Of a stretch of 64,000 bases of DNA, positions 15,501-27,800 are shown one piece after another. This DNA is from Lingula anatina (taxonomy: Eukaryota; Brachiopoda; Lingulata; Lingulida; Lingulidae), in assembly GCF_001039355.2 (NCBI RefSeq), contig NW_019775479.1:179619-243618 (forward strand), written 5' to 3'. The notes beneath the pieces are model-generated. The model had not been told where the DNA came from, searched no databases, and was given only the letters and a program-made list of their open reading frames with translations. The first letter of the stretch is position 1; every line of letters begins with the position of its first letter. Both the position numbers and the translations under genes were made by a program.

Positions 15501-18500
15501 GCTTAAACAGAAAACTAATAAACAGCCATTAATCAGTGGGGATTAGAATGTTATGGATATTTTCTTCCTTCAAACTATTTTTAAACCAAGAACTCAGAAA
15601 CAAATTGCAACACATGATAAGGAGCAAATTCATGTAGAAATCAAAATTTTCATATTGCTGTATTGTATTTAAGGTAGTTGCTGTGCATAAAATGGTTATG
15701 CTAATATTTTCTCCATTTCAAACTTTTTCACAAAGAAAAATTCAATATTTCTAATGCTCTTAAAGAGCAGAATTTTATATACCATTGGATGAAACATTCT
15801 AAAATTGAACAAGTTTTGATAGAGTGAAGAAATATTAACAAACATTTTTTCGGCACACATTTATCCTTTTTTCCCATGAAAAACATTAAACAATAATCTT
15901 TATATAAAACTCCTTTAAGTGTATTCCATGAAAATTTCAGTAAGCCTTATAAAGTGATTTAACAAAATGAAACACATTGCATTTCACTCCAAAGCTTTAG
16001 AGCACGTATTTCCAATGTGCAGTCTTCAGAATGCAATAATCTTTCATTTATCTTTTTATTTTAAAATGGTTATAATGAAAGTTACATGGACAAGGTTTTA
16101 CTTGTAAAAACTTGCCCTTTTTTTGCAACCAGAATAGATAGGTAATAATGTAAATTATGAAAAAGCAGTTGAAAAGTAATAATTGAAATATTGAAATATG
16201 AAATATAGGTAGATACATGTAAACATATTTACTTTCTAAAACAATTTACTTTTCAATCAGCAATCAGCATAACAAAAGAGGCAATAAAAGAAAACTTTTT
16301 TCACTGCATAAAAAAAAAACACTTGTAAGGGATTGTATGTGCTAAGACGTGGAATATAAATATATAATTTGTCATCTCCCTCTCCCTTCTCAACCCCCTC
16401 CATCTTCCCAGCTCATCTCCCATTATATTTACTGAAGGCTAACATACCACTTTGAGTCCATCAGTTTAGAGGTAAACTTCTCCTTGCCCACTAATCCAGT
16501 AACACACTGGCTGGACCAAGGCTTTAATCTTGTGGTCAAGGCAGCCATAGGGCAGACAAAAATGTTATCAGGAGTTGCCCTCTACAACTTGGTTATTTTA
16601 TGGTTAGTTTCTGGTCCTAAACCAATGCCGGATTATGTGATTACACCCCCGTTGTAGTGGTTACAAGGTAGTTGTAAACAAATTAGGGTGATATTATGAT
16701 AAAGCTGAAAAGAGTGTGTTGAGATTTTAGTAAATAATGTTTGTGCATAGAGATGACACCAGGACTGCAGAATTCTTCCAGTGAAAAGGAAAATATGTCT
16801 TGGCCAATTTTAAATACTTCTACATTGTTCGAGGACACGCATCCTATTAAAATGCTTTAATTTCTGAGCTAAGAATAGGACTGTGTTGAATACTCTGAGA
16901 TATGGGTCTAGAGACATCATTGTCTCTTCTGATAGGAGGCTGGTGTAATTATGATTTATACATATTTTCCAACCCAGATGTAGAACAGGGACAGACACTG
17001 AAGCAGTCTGAGGTTTTATTAATCTCCTGGGTGCTCTTAATTCTTGCATTAAAAAGAACAAAAAATTGCTTTAACATTGATCACTAAATTGTTTTATTTT
17101 GAATGTTGGCCTTACACTGTAATAGCAGTAAACCAGCATTTTGACAAAAAAAAAGTTTGAATAAGTCACTTTAAATGGCTCAAGCACCAAATCTTTTGTA
17201 TCAAAATAAGTTTTGTTATTGATTATTGTTATTTTGTGACTTTAAAATTCATATTTAAACTTAATTTTGCTTTATAAAAATAATAATATGAATAAAATTT
17301 GAGGTCATGAGACAATAATAAATTTTATGGGGACCACAAATATTCAGAAAATGATCTGGAAATTCAGTTTGGATGTTTTGTAGAGATTAATTAATAAGTA
17401 AGTGTAATTATACTTATAAAAAAAAGAATGAAAAGAACAAATGAAATGACACATTTCATGGACTATCTGTTCCAATTACCGTTATGTTCTTGAAGTCATC
17501 TTTGAAGAACAGTACGTATCACTAATAAATAATATCCTAGTTAATTATTTAAGCCACTTAATATGTACACTGTCTGCATGACAGCAGAAAATTAAACAAC
17601 TGACTTCATTATTATTTATTTACAATTAGTTTAATAAGACTTGATAAGAAAAAAACATCTCCAAGGAGGGCGTCTTGCTCTAAGCCTTTAACACATTAAC
17701 TAACAATAAAAAATCCTCCTCTCCCTGCCAGCAGCAGGTTTCTGGGCTTATCACTTGACCTGACTGGAAGACTTGAAATGGATTGAGAAGATTTTGCTAA
17801 GATCCCCAACACCCAAACTTTAGCATTAGACCTTGAGTGCTCCTGTCACCAGTCATGTTATTTATGCTGTGAAGAAGTGTGCTCATACCTGAGAAGAGGT
17901 GGGAGCTGACACCTTTGACACATCAGCTGCGTTCAGACTGGTTTGAAACTAAAATGTTTTGGATCTTTTGAAGTATGTTTTATTGCTTGACCTGATTTTA
18001 AAAATCTATCAAACTCAAATAAACAATCAACTGTCGTCTTCAGTTCCAAAACAAAAGGTGTCTTTATTCAATTTTCAATCAGATTTAACAAATTGACAGT
18101 CAAAATAACAATTTTTCACATGTACCTTCTTCATTTTCTGCTGAGAAACTCTGGAAGGCAACCCTCACAAACCCCTACTAATGAATGCCATCACATCTTT
18201 TACGTTCAAATAGTTCAAGTTAAAATCAATGTTTTTACAAAAGAAAGATGGGGAAAACAGGATTTTTTAATAATACATAATATAACTTAAGGTCATTTAG
18301 TCTGGTCTGAAGTTTAAAAAGTTAAACACTTTTGTGTACATTTTACCATTCATAGCAAACAATATTTAACTGTGAATCAAAAATCTACTAGATAGTCATT
18401 TTTAGACCTCAGATAAATTGTTCAACACAAAACACCCAAACCATTAAAATATAAAGTTCGCATACCCCCCTTCTATGGTATATGTTAACTAATGCCTTGT

Positions 18501-21199
18501 GTGAATAGGCCATATGCTTGTTCCCAGACAGGGTGGATGGCATATGGATATCTGAACAGTTTAATCTGCTGACTTCTGGTATTTTAATAGTAAACAGTGA
18601 CATCAAGAGAAAGATTGGAGAAACAAGCCCATCAAAAGGTAGTTTAGTATGCCCATTTATTTTTTGGGGTTCAGTATTTTTCTTACCTGTGTCAATTTAG
18701 GTAATCAAAGTGTCATAATGATTTTTTTTTTCTTTTGGTTAATGTTGTTTCTGTAAAGTTACAGATATGGAAAGATTTCTGAAAAATATATTGAAAACAT
18801 CTCATTTATTTTTAGTTCATCATCAGTTTTTGGAAATAAGATTTTTGACAGTTTTTTTAAATAGTTTAAACCTAAACCCATAAATTTAGTTTTAATATAT
18901 TTTGAAAAAATATCAACATAAATAAACCAGATGACTTGCATTTGCTGAGGAAAAAAAGAAAGAGAAAATGGTTCTATGAAGTTGTCAAACAGTGGGTTCA
19001 ATTGGGAGATCATGATATCAACGAAAATAGCCAAAACAGTTTGTCAGCTTCTTTGCAAGCCATTCCTGAATTCTTTTTTAATTTACCTATAGTATATAAC
19101 ATAATATATTTTAAATATTTAACTTCAGTAATACTTGATATTTCAGACTGTCCTAGGGGCAGACAGTGCAGACCTGCATACAGTTGCCATCAGGCCACAT
19201 GGTATATTTGGACCCAGGGACCCACACATGTTACCCACTACCATAGCCACAGCCAGGGCTGGGAAGATGAAGTTCATGATAGGGTGAGGCAAAATGGGGT
19301 GGGGGTGGGGGGTAGAGGACAGTGTGACCGTGGTCACACCAAGGATTGGAAANCTGTGGTCACACCAAGGATTGGGAAGAAGGAAGGGAGGGGTGCACTT
19401 AGAACACTCACACTGACTGGCAGACATTTTAGACAAATTAATATCCTAAAATGTAATCTTGTACTTTGCATATTATTAAATAATTGGAAACTTTAGAAAT
19501 AAACATCATTTTATACTCTCATAAGTTGCATTCCCCACCAACGTGGACAATTAAGTTTCAGATTATAAGGCAGTTTGCACGTTTTAGTCACGTCAGTTTG
19601 CCATCAGAGGCAAAACATATCTACTAGTACAGGGAAGTTGAGAAATTGATAAGACTTAGGTGGATTTTTTTCCTAGATATTTACCTAAATGAGTTTGTAT
19701 ATTAACACCAATTTCTTGACAACAATGAACACAAGAAGAAAAAACCTTTGGGCTACATTGGTGCTTGTGGTATTAGACCATGTGAGTTCATTATCGAAAT
19801 CAAACTAATCCAACATTAAGGTGTCTGGGGCAATGAGGGTTAATATTTTAAAAGTTTTGAAGCAAACAGCTTCTACATTTTCAAGTTGCGTGAACAAGGG
19901 AAAGGCTAGTTGACATGGTGATGGCCCAGTGCACAGTCACAACAATACTTGTTCATGAAAATTCTTCAGAAACATTTTTTTTTTGTCTTTCAAATTAAAT
20001 TTTGAAATAAATGTACATGAGATTTAAATTTGCTTTTATCGAGACATGTTTTAATTCTTAATTGTTAATTGGACTCATTGTACTTATATTTATCACTGAA
20101 GAAAAGATACCTTATGAAGAAGAGCAGCAATGTTGTAAAGTAGACATCTTGAGACAGAATTTACCATAAATGTTTTGATTTCTGCATGGCTGCTTAGTTT
20201 GCCCTTTATTTTATCACTATCAAACTTTTACCTGTTAACACCTAAGAAGTGATTGTAAAAGCAAACACCATTATAATGATGATGCACACTAACACAATGT
20301 CAGCTACAGAAGTAATATTCAATCCTTATTGAATTGACAGGAATGGTAAGAACCTGGTGGACTTTACCTATGTAGAGAATGTGGTCCATGGTCACATCAT
20401 TGCAGCAGAGAAGCTGGAGGCAGGGTCTCCAGTCTGTGGCAAGGTCAGTCTAAACCTTCTGGGTCAATCTCATGGCATGTTATTATATATATTTTAAGAA
20501 AAAGCAAATATTTCATCCAATTATCCTTAGCCTAGTGATTTTTTTCCCCAAGAATAATTCAAATTTATATATCCACTTGGGACTGGTTGTTTTTGTCCAT
20601 GATATGCAAAGCCAATTATACATGGACTGTGTACCATCCATTAGAAAATAAACAGGACTGGGACTTCCAGATTTAATATGTCATAATCAAGTGTTCATTT
20701 AATGCAAGGCTGTTACATGCAAGATCTAATGCAACTATATAAAGTCAACAATGAAGGATGCATTGAACAGGTTCACTACATAATGGCAGATTTTTATCAC
20801 CAGATTTTAATAGAAATCCTAAAATACCTGTTGTTTTATAATGTCCTTAACTTACCCTTACAGGCTTACAACATCACCAATGATGATCCCATCTATTTCT
20901 GGTCCTTCTTGTCCAGACTGTTGACTGGGCTTCAGTACGACACACCAAAGTACAGCATTCCATATACAGTGATATTTTTCATTGCGCTGCTAGTCCAGTT
21001 CTTCTGCTTCCTCCTGCGCCCCCTGGTGACCATCAGACCCACCTTCACGCCCATGAGAGTGGCACTGGCAGGAACATTTCACTACTACAGTTGTGATCGA
21101 GCCAAGAGAGACATGGGGTATGCACCAGTAGTGCCCTTGGACAAGGGGATAGAATTGACGATAAAGGCGTTTCCTCATCTTAAAAACTCTAGGACTTAG
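6595..21199 (+). CDS. NSDHL: NSDHL, sterol-4-alpha-carboxylate 3-dehydrogenase (decarboxylating)
   Basis: Exons: 6595-6615 (MATRTRS, inferred), 7640-7798, 8172-8318, 8542-8670, 19147-19283, 20341-20443, 20864-21199; phases match, 343 aa (human 373). It is an NAD(P)-dependent 3beta-HSD/SDR enzyme that oxidatively decarboxylates the C4 carboxyl of sterol intermediates in cholesterol synthesis on the ER and lipid droplets. The Rossmann motif GGCGFLG starts at about residue 15, LTSSASV near 113 and the catalytic YTETK is Y143-K147. [12 protein letters not shown] lies in exon 5 and a hydrophobic segment ([16 protein letters not shown]) lies near the C-terminus before [17 protein letters not shown]. 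Exon 1 is the weakest call: correct phase and a GT donor, but only 7 codons. Intron 4 (10.5 kb) contains the LRR-Ig gene; intron 5 contains the n at 19353. The last two exons recur at 31667-32536. Confidence 0.93.
7480..7505. repeat. GA microsatellite in NSDHL intron 1
   Basis: A short run of GA dinucleotides followed by a G run, within the intron between the inferred first exon and exon 2 of NSDHL. The rest of that intron (6616-7639) is AT-rich and unremarkable. Confidence 0.85.
8671..11802 (+). other. NSDHL intron 4, left part; upstream region of the LRR-Ig gene
   Basis: No exon of NSDHL was found here; the next NSDHL exon is at 19147. Most of it is AT-rich noncoding sequence with short chance frames. 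About 11330-11520 is clearly richer in G and C than its surroundings and lies 280-470 bp upstream of the LRR-Ig start codon, so it may hold that gene's promoter or first noncoding exon. No TATA box or CpG cluster is convincing. Confidence 0.5.
11803..13725 (+). CDS. Single-exon LRR-Ig type I membrane protein with Thr-rich stalk
   Basis: One uninterrupted 640-codon frame. Order: signal peptide (about 1-21), cysteine-rich LRR N-cap (CPKACMC...C), about six leucine-rich repeats (about 86-225), LRR C-cap ([12 protein letters not shown], about 240), one Ig-like domain (about 301-385), Thr/Glu/Val-rich low-complexity stalk (about 385-530) that is a likely O-glycosylation zone, transmembrane helix (about 534-557), and a roughly 80-residue Ser/Arg-rich cytoplasmic tail. 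The architecture matches the LRRIG class of cell-surface proteins used in adhesion or neural and immune recognition; no specific vertebrate orthologue is recognised. The Ig domain has the first Cys (C311) and core Trp (W323), but the second Cys position in D-G-K-Y-T-L is Leu (L365). The gene lies inside NSDHL intron 4 on the same strand; lack of introns could mean retroposition or simply the common single-exon LRR structure. Confidence 0.88.
   Translation: MDPMCFQIFLLFLMVTNLGSTQVCPKACMCVPYANGTVDARCHQEGLNGFPKGLPPNIRILQIVGINVTHVIPNVTRADLSPYKNLEELEIVNANVELVTDNAFADLKTLRRLKLNHNRITKLHQDTFQSLTELTELYINDNPIKELDPGTFHNQKRLTKLQLQNMTLNSLVNGMFDGLDLLELLNLNHNNIQHIEDKVFVPLNSIQGIDLSFNRLTSLPSTLAQVVPRLRKGIILLGNPLICNCEIAWFKLNPVIYRQLYRNYCYILKSGKWVRNTVPRAKLTCSKPDFENATCLSSYTVKEGGAIDLGCPIIGEPFPDVTWLSPGGSKIILGQPSNNTNYEVNLDGTLSIAAASLMEDGKYTLSAVNREGSFVFKLTLIVEVQTTTSTTIEATTMAETTEASTVAETTTVTTTVIPTTTEAETTTVNPTTTEAETTTVTTTVIPTTVVETTEPATTTELTTQKLTTTVVTTTQTEAVTTRTVTTAPPTTSEVTTKATQLAVTTQQMMETPTSTDPGMTKPEVQKQETPDNTAAVVGGVLGSLAGVIAIVASVLSYLKFCRKSGKVGYGNLDNRRDSVQSNASQQTELDSERTESDRLSPDRSSPVSRAFSSPRNSIAPSPRSADMYYVNNNMFNSSEA
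13726..15300 (+). other. Probable 3' UTR of the LRR-Ig gene
   Basis: AT-rich sequence after the stop, with no coding signal. An AATAAA at about 15266 sits in GTGAAAATAAATG and is a plausible poly(A) signal, implying a UTR of about 1.55 kb. Another AATAAA-type hexamer occurs near 14831. Assignment is by position only. Confidence 0.45.
15301..19146 (+). other. NSDHL intron 4, right part
   Basis: AT-rich noncoding sequence between the LRR-Ig gene and NSDHL exon 5. A run of TTTA/TTTAT units at about 15331-15375 resembles AU-rich mRNA instability sequence and would belong to the LRR-Ig 3' UTR if that transcript runs past the AATAAA at about 15266. Short frames at 16810-17061, 18093-18290 and 18759-19034 lack protein character. 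I see no transposon or RNA gene. Confidence 0.5.
19330..19378. other. Contig join with unmerged overlap (n at 19353)
   Basis: The 23 bases left of the n (19330-19352) are repeated right of it (19356-19378) with one difference. This is what results when two contigs that overlap by a few tens of bases are placed end to end with a single n. It falls in NSDHL intron 5 and breaks no exon. Confidence 0.85.
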
Positions 21200-21817
21200 T
21201 GATTGCATTTAATAAATATGTATTCTCATCAAAGAAATTTAGTATCGATGACACAGTATTACATGGTAATTGAATTAACTATAAAAACTTTCTCATCTTA
21301 TCAGAGATCTTGTGTTAGATTTAACTGTACTAAATATTTTACGACAGCAAATCATTTTGATGCAGTCATTTTTAATTTAATGCCAATCTCTCTAGACATT
21401 ATGGTGTTCTTACAAGAAAATGTAACGTTAACTGTAATGGTATGCTTTGTTTGGCAAGGAATCTTTTTATTTTACTAATTTAATAAATAGTCTTCTTTTC
21501 CCTAAAGATCATGAATGAACAAAATAACTGCAGTGTGTATAAAAACTGCACTCAAATATAATTGAATGTCATCTCATTATATTCTAATACATATTTAAGT
21601 CATGAATATTTATACATCTGTAATTGTTACACAAACATTGTCCAAGATTCTACTTCCATGAATTTTAATAAATATACTGTTTGAAAAAGATTATTTACCT
21701 GAGCATTGGCAGTCATTTTTGAAAGCTTTGGCTAAAATGTCATTAACTTAATTCAGGTAAAACCTGTTGGGTGAAGTGGATAACAGTATCACTGTGTAGA
21801 TAATTATGAACTTTAAA
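21200..21817. other. NSDHL-C2CD3 convergent intergenic region (copy 1)
   Basis: NSDHL (+) and C2CD3 (-) end 618 bp apart, tail to tail. The interval is AT-rich with AATAAA-type hexamers (for example near 21482) and the facing TTTATT forms. A 91-codon frame at 21203-21478 is kept in the other copy but looks like UTR sequence. The second copy of the interval is 32537-33164. Confidence 0.65.
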
Positions 21818-24800
21818 TCATGAAAGATTTGATGAAAATATTTTTGCTATTCGCTTTGTCTCTTCTGCAGTGGGAAGAGGTCTGCTTTTTACTGATAAAG
21901 GCATCTTAGGCTTGTTGCCTGGTTTGGAAGACAGTCTGTTTACCAGTTCATTGGCAGCTTTTGCTTTTTGTTCTGTTCTGGTATCTTGAGGAGCCTTGAA
22001 AGAAAAAAAAAAAGTATGCTGATGTGATAGCCTACTAAAGTGCTGGTGTCTATAGCCTATAGGCTATTTAATCAAGCCAGAAAATAAGGTTTCAACCAAT
22101 CTCCCTAATTAATGGTATTTTCAAAGTAACTTGTCCACTTTTTCTCTGTTAGATAAAAAAAGTTATTCCAAACAAAGTTAATTTTTATGACAGAAAAAAA
22201 AATTATTTTACTTGATCTATAATGTCCTGCCTCCTTGGTTCTGGTCTAGGATGGAGAGCAGTGGCCATCTGCAGTGCCCTCATGGAAGCCTCCAGGTCCT
22301 GGGCTGGCAGGAAGAAGTTTGGAACAGTGGATGCCTGGGATCTTGGATAACATGGGTCAAGGGAAATACTGCACTTTTTTTTTTTTAGAAAAAATACATT
22401 AAATAAGATAAAGATTAAAATAATATCTACAATATCATTGATGCATCTAAAAAAAACTTTTAAAGGTTTTTTTTCTAAATCAAGCAAAGGTTTTTAAAAG
22501 AATTGAGTATGAAAATTTCAGGATATTCAAATACTGGTTCATTTAGAGTTGTTCTAATAACTTGATAACTTGAAAGGATACAATTCCTGAGATCTTGGTG
22601 GTACGTTCTCCTTTAGATCTGCAGGTGCTCTAGATAAAGGTAGAACTTCTGTTTCGCTGCTGGAGTCCTGATCGCCATCTCTTTCAGAGAATCTAGGTCC
22701 TGTTTTTACAGGAGACTTGCCTTTCTCTTTATTAAGTCTATTACCAGTGTCCACATCTCTCATATACCTCTCCTCTTCTCTCTTGGTCAAGACAGGACCA
22801 TGAGAGGTCAATTCACCACTGTGTTGGGCCTGTCTTGCATCAGATCTACCTAAAAGTGGCACTGTACGAGGTGAATAATGTTGCTGGCTGTCCAGGTCAG
22901 AAGAACATGGTGTTGGGGTCCCGCTCAGCCCTTTCTCTGGTGTGAAATTAACCTGGTGATCATATTCAGTATTTGTCATGAACACTGGACTAACTGGACT
23001 GGGTGTCTTCAGGGTGCTGCTGGATTGTGCTCCAGTCAACTCCTGTTGTTTGTGCTGAGATGGTGGTGGCAGGATGGGGCTGGGCGTGCTGGAGGCTGAG
23101 GTCTCCTTTCTGAATTCAGGCTGTCTGTGCCTGTCACCAGTTGGAACCACTGAGGGAGATTGTCTGTCTGAAGATGGGGGCGGGTTCGTGAAAAATGCCT
23201 CTATTTCTTGATCCTCTTCTTCAGATCTTTGAACTTCATCATGTAACAGATGTTGCCCAACAGAGGTCACTGGCGATGTCTTGTCAAGACGTGACTGTTC
23301 AGGAGCAATGGAAGCATCACTTAGCCAGCTATCCTTCTCACTAAACCTTTGAACTTTAGGAGGCCCTACTGGTTTGAACTCAGCTGGCTGTGGCAGTTTG
23401 CCTGTCCTTTCCTCTAGTCCCCAGCTAGAGATATCATTGAGAGGTTTTGGGACCACAAAACTTGTGTCCTCGTTTTCCACATCTTCTTCACCTTCTGAGG
23501 AACTTGGCCTCTGTTTCCATCCTGTTAAAATTTCATCATCATCATCACTATCATGTACTGAGAGAAGTGAAGAGGCAGGAGACATTGCTCTCAGTTGAAC
23601 GTCTAAATCAGTCCTATCTGTAGGCTGTGCTGTATGTGGTCTTGGAGGTATGTCGTCGAATTGCAATTTTGTAACCACACTGCCTTCTCTTCCATTAACT
23701 GGGTCCTGAACTGTGTGTTTTAATTTGTCAGGTCTGGAGGGCTCCTCACCAGAAGTCTGTTTCTCAGGATTGTATGATGGAAACTTAGCTGCAAGCTTTG
23801 GAGACAAAAGAGCGTGTGGTCTTTGATCACCTTGAGATTCTTCACCTTTGCCTGAGCCAGGCCCAGTTTGAGGCATTTTGCTGCCAGAAAGTAGTCCAAG
23901 GCTCTCAACAGGTGTCACTTTACCTTCTCTTTCAAGATGAGGCCTGTCTGTACTTCCAAACATATCCTGCACAGTTTGGTGTACAATTCCAGCTACTGGA
24001 TTGTGTGAGTTTTGTTTGTGTCTACCATGTCGTTCGGGCTGTGTCTGTGGTCTTTGTTGGTGCTGTTGTTGTTGTTGGTGTTGTTGTTGTTGTGATGTCA
24101 GTTCATCTGGCCATTTAGAACTTGCCAACTTGAACTGCAGTCTTCTTGTGATATCATCCAAATCACGCATATTGGACCTGGAACAATGTTGTAGAGGGTG
24201 AAAATGAGAGTGCACAACATTAAATACAAATAGTTTTCTGTAATGTTTTTCTGTCTTTATATAAAACCATTTATTCTTTGTATTTACACTCAGAAAAACT
24301 AAACAAGGGTGTGGATTTTCAATGTGAAAATGAAGTGAATTTAATGACTGATAACAACTATATCTCAAACATATGCAACAATCAATATACATTTCATCAA
24401 ATACTTTACACTGACAGCTTGCATTCTGTGCCTTTGACCTATTGTAAATCACATGAGCTGAAGAACCCAGATTCACCAACCTGAGATTTGAGAAAAGGAA
24501 AGAACTGGATGAATTTCCCTGCTGAAGTGGCTCCCTCTCTGCTGCTGCCTGGTAATGATCCGGTGGTGCCACCTGGTGATGATGTGCTGGTGCTGCCCCC
24601 TGCTGGTGTAACTGTTCATGGTACTTTTTGACATTCTGATAGTGCTCTTCATGATGAGGTGGCAGAGGTGGCAGTGAGTGCTGCTCTTCAAGCCGTATCT
24701 GCTGTTCTGGGTACCAGGAGAGATGGGCAGGAAAACTTGGATAGGTGGCAGATGATGCATACATTCCTCCAAATGGTTTCTGGAACATGCAGAGACTGAA

Positions 24801-27800
24801 TGTTTACTCTGTGACTGGCCTTTTATTTGCAACTTGCTTCAAAAGTTGGTGACATATTAGGCTTAACATTTTTACTGGTCCAGCCAAAGCCCATAACTAA
24901 TACATCTACATAAAACTTCACAAAAACATTTATCATATATATTGATATTTTCAACAGAACAAAAAATGAGTAACAAAAGCAAAGATGATCAGAGATAACA
25001 TAAGAAGCTGCTGAAGCATCACAGAGTTGTAAATAAACCAAAAATATTAACTCATAAAATGTATCAATGAACATATTCATAAACCAAATAATAATTATAT
25101 ATTTTAAACTTACACTGTCCATCAGGCATATAAGTTCATTAACAAACCGACATTTTTACCTTTGGTGTAGTATTCCCCTCTGGTGCAGACTTCTCTATGG
25201 GCTGGAGTATCTCCTGGGGAACCACACTAACTTTAATCTGGCCCTGGCACTGTCCACTGAAGTCCATGATGTTATACCAGCCACAAATCTGCTTCAGACC
25301 ATGCAAGAGAGGGGACAGGTCCACAGATACAAACCCTAACACTCTGTCCACTAACTTATCTGAAATGTTTAGGGTTGGGGAAGTGATAACTGTATTTATC
25401 AAGGGTGTGCTGATATATTTACTTGTTAACATGTGCTGAATATGGGGATCATGAATTCTTTTTTCCTGCATTTCAAGCTAGAAATTGTTGCATGTTTATA
25501 CAAGATGAGAGGCTATAATAATAATGCAATATAACAAATCAATAAAATTTTTAATGCAAAAGTCTATCTAAGGAAGATGCATGCCCATCTCCATCTCCCT
25601 TGAACATTCCTCTGTTGAATATTTCATACAAAGCCCAGGGACTAATTCGTCTTTTATCATACACAAACAAAAAACCTACCTGGTGACTGTGAAGCTGCCT
25701 TTGGTTTGTGCCACACCTTGAAGACCAGATGCTGAAGGACAAATATTGATCAGATCTAACTTTGATTTACCTATATTGAAAAACCATAAGTAGAAAATGC
25801 AAAAAAAAAAAAAGTGTATTTAGACTTATTGAAACTAGTCACGCATTTGGAACAAATTATTCCTTCAAACTTGAAAAAAAAAAATAAATCTAGAAAATTT
25901 AATCTAATTTTTGTTTCTATAGAAAATCAATCATTTCACTTAAACGGCTTATTTTAGGATGTCAATCATTTCAATTACCTTGCTCTCTCCATACAGCAGG
26001 TCTTTGCTGAGCCTGGTATCATGCTGATGCTCCCACAGTGGGCAGTCTGTACTGGGGACTACATTAGTATGGGATGGGACGGTTTTCTCTGCAGTCTGGT
26101 AGGCTACGTAGCTGTTTGGTGGACCTGTTTCATGGCTGGGAGAGGAAACAAATATGATGAAGATGGATAAAATTCTGATAATTGTTCCCATTTATGTTAA
26201 CTGGTAAACCATGTAGTATTTAGTCAGTGTTGCCTCATGCTGTATCATAGAAACTAGAAATCCCCACCCTATTTCTTATTATTTAACTCCTGTCAAAATT
26301 TTTCTTTATTTAGTTTATTTTGAACAAAAAAATTAACTTTTAAGCTCCAAATTTGACTTTATCTGGGGGGGCACACAGGGAAGAGCCATAATAATCAAAG
26401 TTACCAATATCAACTCACAAAGGTAGGCTAACTGGGAGACCACCTTTTACTTATTCTAATAAATGATCCATATAGAATTCCCAAACAACATCTATCTGTC
26501 TCCTACCTGTGCTTGTCTGTGACAACAGGTAAATGTAAAGCCCTCTCAATACTGATATGTGCTGCAAAACTGTGCTTGTCTGGAGGAATGATATCTTCTT
26601 CTTCATCTTTGTACTTTTGCTTTTTGTGTGCTCCACCTTCCTTTTCCTTACCATGTCTGGATCTGGGTAACATTTCTACGTCAGAGTTTTCATCGCTGCT
26701 GGCAAATGTCACCTCTTCTTCTGATTCCTGGCAATTTAAGAAAGAAAATCAATATTAACTGTGTATTGATCTGCTGCTATTATAAAAGATGTATACAATA
26801 CTGCACATGAAATAACAATATACTTTTTTCTCATTCTGAAGATTAACCTTTCAAGAAAAGAGAAAACAAGGGCTTTTCTTAAGAAATACTGCAAACTCAC
26901 TGAGAAGCCCTTTAAGTAACAGGTAAACTAATAACTAATACTCTATGTATCTAGTGCAGTCTAGATATCTATGTAACTAATACAGTTTAGTACTATACAT
27001 ATTTAGTGCAGTCTAGTGTTCTGTCCCTGTGTACCTGTTCCATTCTTCCAAATGCTGGTTTCAGAGTGACATGTGCCCTGAGGAAAGCACCCCCCAGACT
27101 GGACACCCCTGGCTTGAACAGGGGGTACATGCCACTGGAAATACACAACAAGATATGTGAACTTTATCCAAGAACTGAACATAAACTGCCAATGATGGAT
27201 AATGATGGATTACAGTAACAGTTACTATTATCTTTATTTTCTAGCAAATGTACAAATATGCAGGTAAACAAATTCTTGCTTCCTTAGCTGTCAATAAAAG
27301 TAACACACATCTTTTTGTTTGTTTTTCACCAACTATCCAACATACTTTCATAACAATCTGGGCTTACTTGAAAAATGGAAACAAAATATATTAGCACATT
27401 CATATTCCATAATCAAGAGAAAAAAACACCCTTTCAGTCTGTATATACTCAATCTGTTAGTATATACCTACCTAACCCTATGTTGTCTTCTCCTCCTGTC
27501 TGTTAGACTCTCCAGGTCTATGTAAGCACAGCCTATAAGTTTGTCCCTGTGCCGTGGCTTGGCTCTCTCTCCCTCCTTACCACTGTAGCTCACCCATAAC
27601 TGAACTTCAAGTTTCTCTTCCTTCAAATACCTGGAATTGTGCAAATCTAGAGGTGAGTGGATTTCTCATATAATGCATAAAACTCCTTGCATTCATTTTA
27701 CTCACATCAGCCTTACTTCCAAGAATTCTAAAAAATAAAAGTCCTCAAAATCTTTTTCCTCTAAGCCACACAGAAACATTTAATGCATATTGGGAACAAA

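Noticed and set aside
18936-19496. 186-codon frame across the n
   Set aside because: It overlaps NSDHL exon 5 in the wrong frame and crosses an ambiguous base. The correct frame of 19147-19283 gives [12 protein letters not shown].
21203-21478. 91-codon frame kept in both copies (also 32540-32815)
   Set aside because: It lies in the NSDHL 3' UTR between convergent genes; its conservation is explained by the two copies being alleles. No domain or splice support.
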